From positions 1 to 45,505 of the IMG/VR virus record IMGVR_UViG_3300025127_007848: a stretch of DNA of 45,505 nucleotides, one strand, 5' to 3'. Source of the DNA: a virus. Position 1 is the stretch's first letter; each line of letters starts with the position of its first letter. Under the pieces are notes generated by a model that was not told the DNA's origin, searched no databases, and was given only the letters and a program-made list of their open reading frames with translations. A program made the translations under genes and the position numbers. Shown piece after piece: positions 42,601 through 45,505 of this stretch.

Positions 42601-45505
42601 TATTAAGCTTGGGAAATGTAAGGGCTCACTTTACTGACCACACCGCCGAATCTACTTTGAGTGATGAGTTTTCTGCTAGGCACTTAGACTCTTTACTACC
42701 AGTTGGAAGTGATAAACAAAAGATACAAAAACTTACTTATGATTCATATGGGGCGTTTAAAAATTATTTAAATTCTAAAGACTTAAAACAACAAACAGAA
42801 GTTGTTTACGCCGAAACAATTTATCCGAAAGGACTTTATACTTATTTATCTGGTACGAGAAAAAGAATTAATTTTGTAAATAATTTTTGGAGAGAAAACA
42901 GACTTGATAGAAGCAGAGGGAAGACTGTCGACTTGTCCGATAACTCGCTGCATGGCACTAGTTTAACTAATTCCATGGGTGAAGTGATAGAAAGAATCGA
43001 GGTTCTGTCCTTTGTCACATCTTCGCTTGCTTCCTCTAGTATTTGGAAATTAGATGCACACTCGGACTTTGGCGAGGGACAGCCGGCTGTTTTTGATGGA
43101 CTTACAACAGAATCAGATGGTGTTGGTGAATTACAAAATTGTTACTCACTTTTTCATTATCAAACGGCAAGCAATATTAAACCTGCCGTAAATTACAATA
43201 GAAGAATTAAATTATTAGTTGGTGACAAGTTTGATTTAAATCCGGGTCCATCTGGTAGAGTGGGAGACTCGCCGGTTTCCACGGATATATATAATACACA
43301 TTTTGACCTTGACTCAGATAATAGAAAACTACTTGTGTTAAAATTTGAGGGTTTAAATGACGCAACTACAAACACTGCAATTTTTAGTGCGGCAGTTGGA
43401 GACACGCTTTGGGAAGCACAGTCTAGTGCTAATTATAAGCCTTTTTATGATTCTTATGATGAGTATGCCGAGGAAGGCTTTAGAAATCTAAAAGATGGTA
43501 CGATTCTACCAGAATTTAGAATTAGTGAAAAAATAAATGATTACCTCGCTGCGAACGTAAATTTAAATTATAACAATTATAGCCCAAAAGACTTTTTTAC
43601 CGCTTTCTTAAGTGAAGATGGCAATAAAAATCTTAAGATAGAGACTGGGCTTTCATCACTAACCGGTGGTGTATCGTTTGATACAACAGAAGAATTTTTA
43701 AATCGTTATGCATTTAGTGATTTTTATGATTACTTTAAATTAGTTGAAGAAGACTATGAAGGTCGTGCAACTGGGACATCTTTTTCAGGGCAACCAGAGG
43801 CTTTGATGGCTACAGCTAAAATACAAAGAAGGGCTGTTGGCACCACTCATAAGCTTTCTTGCGAAGCAATACTAAAGTTTTTACCTTATGATGGATTTTA
43901 CCCATCTGAAAGAACACTACAACTAGGGACCCTGTTTTCTGAATCAATCGCTTCGACTACAACACTTACTGGCGATGACGCCAATTTTAGAACCGTAGTA
44001 CAACCTTTTTTCGCTCCTGGTATTTTATTCAATTCTATTAAGTCTGGTATCGCAGTCGATTATCCAGTTTTCAATAGTTCAAAAAATTCTACTGATAGCG
44101 TAGTTTGGGGCAATGCTTTAGATGACGATTTTGATAAAAGATTAAACTTTGATGAACTTATAGAGCCTCAATCTAACGTAATTATTGATGCTGAAGTTGA
44201 TCCCGATCTAGCTTTAAATTCTACGGCATCTTATAGATTTACATCCACACCAAAACATACTTTTGCGATGAGCAACTTTCTAGCTGAAACTATGAATCTT
44301 TTTATTGGAAAAGAATTATCCGAGCAAGCCATGATTGTATCGCGAGAAACCAGGGCGGGTGAAAAAATTAGAATCCCTGAAAACGGATCTTACTCGTTTT
44401 ATTTACAATTAATTAATTCTAAAAATATTAAAACATATTCAGAATATGTTACAGCGTTGCTTGCAATGACACGGGCACCCTTTAGTGGATCCGACAGCAC
44501 CGGCACCGCCTTCACAGGATTGTTGTCTAGTAGTCTTCAAGTTAATACTTCATCAATTACAATGTATAACAGAGCTATTAATGAAGAGGCATTTGATGTA
44601 TTTCTTTACGGCTCTTCTTTTGGACCACCGGTTTCAACAGGAGAATATGCTATATTGGATAGCGTGGACGACGCCACTCAGCTGGCGTTCGGATTCGGCG
44701 GCAGCGTAAAGTACAGCCCTTCTGGTATCACAGGTAGTGCTTTTAGTCCTTTTACTCCTCCTTATTATGATGGATATTCTCATGTCTTACTGAACGTAAC
44801 TTTAAATCCCGCAGATTATGAAGGAGGATTAATAACTCGTGAAGAATTACTTACATCGGCTAGTTATAGTTATGCTCGTTTAAACACGCAATTGCATCCG
44901 GTTGCAACAGGTAGCACCGGTGCTTCCCCTTTAACGACCGCTAATTATACAAATTCAATGCAAATCTCTTCCTCACTTTTTATGGGCGATGATGATGTAA
45001 ACAAAATTTTATACGAAAGAGTGGGCTCGACCGACGCGTCTCAAGACGGTTCACTAGCGTTTAATATTGCCCCATCAAGCGTAGAAACAAAACAAATTAT
45101 TGCATTTAGACCTAGATGGGAATGTCCAGTATTAGATTTTACAAATGCTACACCAACTAGAAGTTATGTTTCTGGAAATGTTGCTAAAGGCATGTGGCAT
45201 CAGTATGGTGAAATTCCAGCTGCAGGTGATGGTATATTTATGAAACTTGAAGACGGTTCACTATTAAGCCCAAATAGTCTCTTAAGTTTACTAAACATTG
45301 ATCCATCGCAAACTAGCAAAGTTGGTAAAATAAATGGGGGCGTCTCAGAGGGTAGCTCAGATTCTATATTTAATTTATCAGCTAAATTATCAAATAAAGA
45401 ATTTTCTGAAGCGATCATAGCAATACCTTTTAAATTTGACAAATCATTAAATGAAACAATACTTTATCCAATTGACAAAGAACAAACAAACTTAATAAAG
45501 AAAAC
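36696..45505 (+). CDS. Giant virion protein with LamG domain, 3' end missing
   Basis: The frame starting ATG at 36696 (MSLKDLFKEEKN) stays open to the last base, at least 2936 codons, and runs off the window. I translated the start, many internal segments and the end, and all are in one frame. Residues 180-385 form a LamG/concanavalin-like sandwich (NTVEFWLKKD, DGNWHHYAIRMK, GAIDEFRYWKRWRTSKQI). Around 440-620 is a helical block with YIYKSKGTEKSIRNLLRCFG. Near residues 1090-1150 is FKFIDYSVSRYLVKLVPASM. The rest is Ser/Thr/Gly/Asp-rich beta structure. Position after gp6 and the lectin-like domain suggest a large baseplate/tail-tip component, perhaps host-recognising; this is inference. Confidence 0.85.
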   Translation, partial: MSLKDLFKEEKNLKSAEPLTKNDFKDEIESFDYAVAINQSNARFVATEGFDNPSNFARFGLAEKYYKDALTRIHDSYPYDGSLKEKVLWELSSSLIDLHIFENGYPRTTGYANFLVSAATSGFSGDFYPPVSNEYILVKGGPHAGSGNSLYYNQVTDEVVYRKDANVYDLSNDQENNLLIDGTKGNTVEFWLKKDAFVESQDYYEFVLDTHVTGTEVGDSEFGRLVVALATDGVATNTSNQPIYVNYASGSDNIKTYLGSDSLTVSSVADGNWHHYAIRMKTSGSNTVFDLFVDGQHDDSATVATTIGYVSGGIVATLGAQAAPYHDGSDNQGDRGWSPLSGAIDEFRYWKRWRTSKQIQTRWFDQVGGGTNTDLSNTDLGVYFKFNEGITQTSSIDSTVLDYSGRVSNGIWTGYNANYSRETGSAILESSASLIEFNDPIIYSFHPDVVEYRNRMVSSGSIYDDGNVNSLKSYMPAWMLEANSTSKDRIQDDYLLNLLQIIASYFDEAVVLLKKLPELSHAKYYQGKTTPPPFNKKALESSGFMIPEIFVDASLLENFEDRDEQLKFEKSLQEVKNIIYQNIYNNLNYIYKSKGTEKSIRNLLRCFGIGDNVLKINLYANESTYKIEDNLKLTTRRKNYINFNELNTDGTTNDEASVYQYKIDDNSTSFISGTGETDGTFEGAGLSFTLESNIILPNRVSQGEYSTTIKGYENKVANLYPLHVSSSLFGMHTANGTENDLTWATNDYANLQVFTVKDDLFSSNAYFKLTGTLGGFMPELTSSVFNDTYDDELWTVSVTIEPSKLESINQVSGTEDSDYTVRFYGVSHIADYKANEFLVSGIISNDAGRKILSSPKRVFVGAHRTNFTGSVLDQSDVKINSCKAWFSSIPTGTIDNHNLKLGNFGAEKPTQNAFLYQDSINDRFVPEAQTLALLWNFSTVTGSDINGEFSVEDETSGSADDDRYGWFSGLVSRRHTASGSFFINSSTSVVESLERSVYQPQVPEVLTDANLTRILSEDDEYFDRNTRPTTYHLSIEKNLFQDISEEMLNMFGSVVWFNNMIGSPVNVYRGEYKDLKKAADLFFEKVGNDYDFDKYVEYFKFIDYSVSRYLVKLVPASMLAFEDGISTIIENFALGDRNKFRNKLPYIKDVTIEPEANASDSSAMMVTPAAPGFSDNISYTDIDASVPNPNSYKHMQAPISDEQKTNAAYWNQRSERANPVISSGDTEVDANRQTLLDVINNNTNTKPPLLRDNSTSENYEADGNVFVNRRYGRVYSVRGINKQDAHGGGNSYENKKVGFFDSLRKRPTESTPGEGGLISIEPPDSKLESFRDIDDNLELNKGKRKYKFSAAVFVDGTDNPYEVYKGQMIFPFSLYSSSVNSNPAYADISTFQENLAITNLHHDNYGPFGDVPMQGPFTEKYVGGRAYRHVMTNFTIDNEIPDEEGERLEGWKIEESAGALDLLNAGSHVLPHNPKSVFFREEYAKRPVNIKNIRQLTGAAEPADGTDAIGVTKIGNYSEDYEIVLTNGRSINNRMRTAEFAEFGLSRPLEDVSESTFISGVIDFAIPRRDLTGSNKFIIVNRFAAPGDPSTMSEGFLDTAAAELSVYNVLPYRNLSVVLPLQEFYANHTNQFGYYSDQFNIAAYEELDGAGFVYPGGSSSVNLHDYSGTGSFHKVNRNGRQAIRLVVPDTGLDDLEERTVKYNNWHHQHAIPQTDAQYAWITASLVQNYSGSALFDYESKGLNRGDFASSDLVFASASDFGSFRLSFDGGSQYGIEESFYIVTDFAGINSNINEPISPDTNTLGYEEFGSPSSTGGRTASTSRRYFGFDKSIVGVDAFNLQNSDGSAVFGDRATLVNYINTFLVSDAENGIPAIAVPAVLNGILLHRQGLFGGSNWKLYKKDYHPIVRYQKNHNQIGYPQGERSSGGTSLKFISDVRIKNFTEPPITSKYKPLRFSFKEDSQEEITNVLLSLGNVRAHFTDHTAESTLSDEFSARHLDSLLPVGSDKQKIQKLTYDSYGAFKNYLNSKDLKQQTEVVYAETIYPKGLYTYLSGTRKRINFVNNFWRENRLDRSRGKTVDLSDNSLHGTSLTNSMGEVIERIEVLSFVTSSLASSSIWKLDAHSDFGEGQPAVFDGLTTESDGVGELQNCYSLFHYQTASNIKPAVNYNRRIKLLVGDKFDLNPGPSGRVGDSPVSTDIYNTHFDLDSDNRKLLVLKFEGLNDATTNTAIFSAAVGDTLWEAQSSANYKPFYDSYDEYAEEGFRNLKDGTILPEFRISEKINDYLAANVNLNYNNYSPKDFFTAFLSEDGNKNLKIETGLSSLTGGVSFDTTEEFLNRYAFSDFYDYFKLVEEDYEGRATGTSFSGQPEALMATAKIQRRAVGTTHKLSCEAILKFLPYDGFYPSERTLQLGTLFSESIASTTTLTGDDANFRTVVQPFFAPGILFNSIKSGIAVDYPVFNSSKNSTDSVVWGNALDDDFDKRLNFDELIEPQSNVIIDAEVDPDLALNSTASYRFTSTPKHTFAMSNFLAETMNLFIGKELSEQAMIVSRETRAGEKIRIPENGSYSFYLQLINSKNIKTYSEYVTALLAMTRAPFSGSDSTGTAFTGLLSSSLQVNTSSITMYNRAINEEAFDVFLYGSSFGPPVSTGEYAILDSVDDATQLAFGFGGSVKYSPSGITGSAFSPFTPPYYDGYSHVLLNVTLNPADYEGGLITREELLTSASYSYARLNTQLHPVATGSTGASPLTTANYTNSMQISSSLFMGDDDVNKILYERVGSTDASQDGSLAFNIAPSSVETKQIIAFRPRWECPVLDFTNATPTRSYVSGNVAKGMWHQYGEIPAAGDGIFMKLEDGSLLSPNSLLSLLNIDPSQTSKVGKINGGVSEGSSDSIFNLSAKLSNKEFSEAIIAIPFKFDKSLNETILYPIDKEQTNLIKK
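37237..37850 (+). other. LamG/concanavalin A-like domain in the giant protein
   Basis: This segment encodes about residues 181-385. Diagnostic strands are NTVEFWLKKDAFV, VADGNWHHYAIRMKTSG, FDLFVDGQ and LSGAIDEFRYWKRWRTSKQI, in the order seen in LamG/laminin-type sandwiches. These domains usually bind glycans or proteins at surfaces. Confidence 0.75.

Noticed and set aside
36695-45505. Apparent region without genes
   Set aside because: It is a single + strand coding frame that runs past the window edge; the short frames inside it are shadows.

Overview
The window looks like part of a large, AT-rich, T4-like contractile-tailed phage (myovirus), probably marine. Three recognisable virion or transcription genes support this: a gp55-type late sigma factor (20482-21180), a GPW/gp25 baseplate wedge protein (32665-33042) and a gp6-like baseplate wedge protein (33057-34853). 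Genes are tightly packed, mostly overlapping at stop/start codons, and all but one lie on the + strand. No tRNA, rRNA, CRISPR array, insertion sequence, integrase or reverse transcriptase was seen. The host cannot be named. A baseplate murein endopeptidase and a protease with a signal peptide and several cysteines suggest a Gram-negative bacterium.

Layout. (1) 1-3460: the 3' part of a fused nucleotidyltransferase gene, an acidic protein, a Fis-like helix-turn-helix protein and three small unknowns. (2) 3457-4212: the only minus-strand gene, an exported trypsin-like protease. It is separated from a full-length PIN-PhoH ATPase gene by a structured leader. (3) 5750-7862: a small acidic protein, an HExxH metallopeptidase-like protein, a protein with a lysine-rich tail, and a Cas4/RecB-like nuclease with putative Fe-S cysteines. 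(4) 7870-19729: a glycan island. It holds two GT4-type glycosyltransferases, a GT2-GT32 fusion, a WecB-type 2-epimerase, another GT-A transferase, a short DegT-type aminotransferase, a sugar N-formyltransferase, a GDP-fucose-synthase-like reductase/epimerase, two related SDR epimerases, an RmlC-like cupin, an Mpo1/DUF962 membrane protein and an RmlD-like reductase. (5) 19733-21461: a translationally coupled late-transcription cassette with an FmdB-type zinc ribbon, a membrane-anchored coiled protein, the gp55 sigma factor and a small helical protein. (6) 21468-45505: tail and baseplate genes. These are a hub protein with an M74 (MepA-like) endopeptidase domain, a probable hub/spike protein, a 2642-residue giant, gp25, gp6, a protein with an inserted repeat-like module, and a second giant frame (at least 2936 codons, LamG domain) that runs off the end of the window.

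How they work together (inference). Region 5 would switch on late transcription of region 6. The island would make and transfer an unusual sugar, most simply an N-formylated amino deoxysugar, onto a virion protein, a host surface polymer or phage DNA. The island has no recognisable sugar-1-phosphate nucleotidyltransferase and no clear 4,6-dehydratase, so it would tap host NDP-sugars. Part of it (about 13.1-18.2 kb) looks richer in G+C than its flanks, which fits recent acquisition. The most notable points are the N-formyl sugar island, a GDP-fucose-synthase-like enzyme that keeps the active-site layout but has Phe at the catalytic Tyr position, a phage Mpo1-like protein, and the MepA-type baseplate hub.
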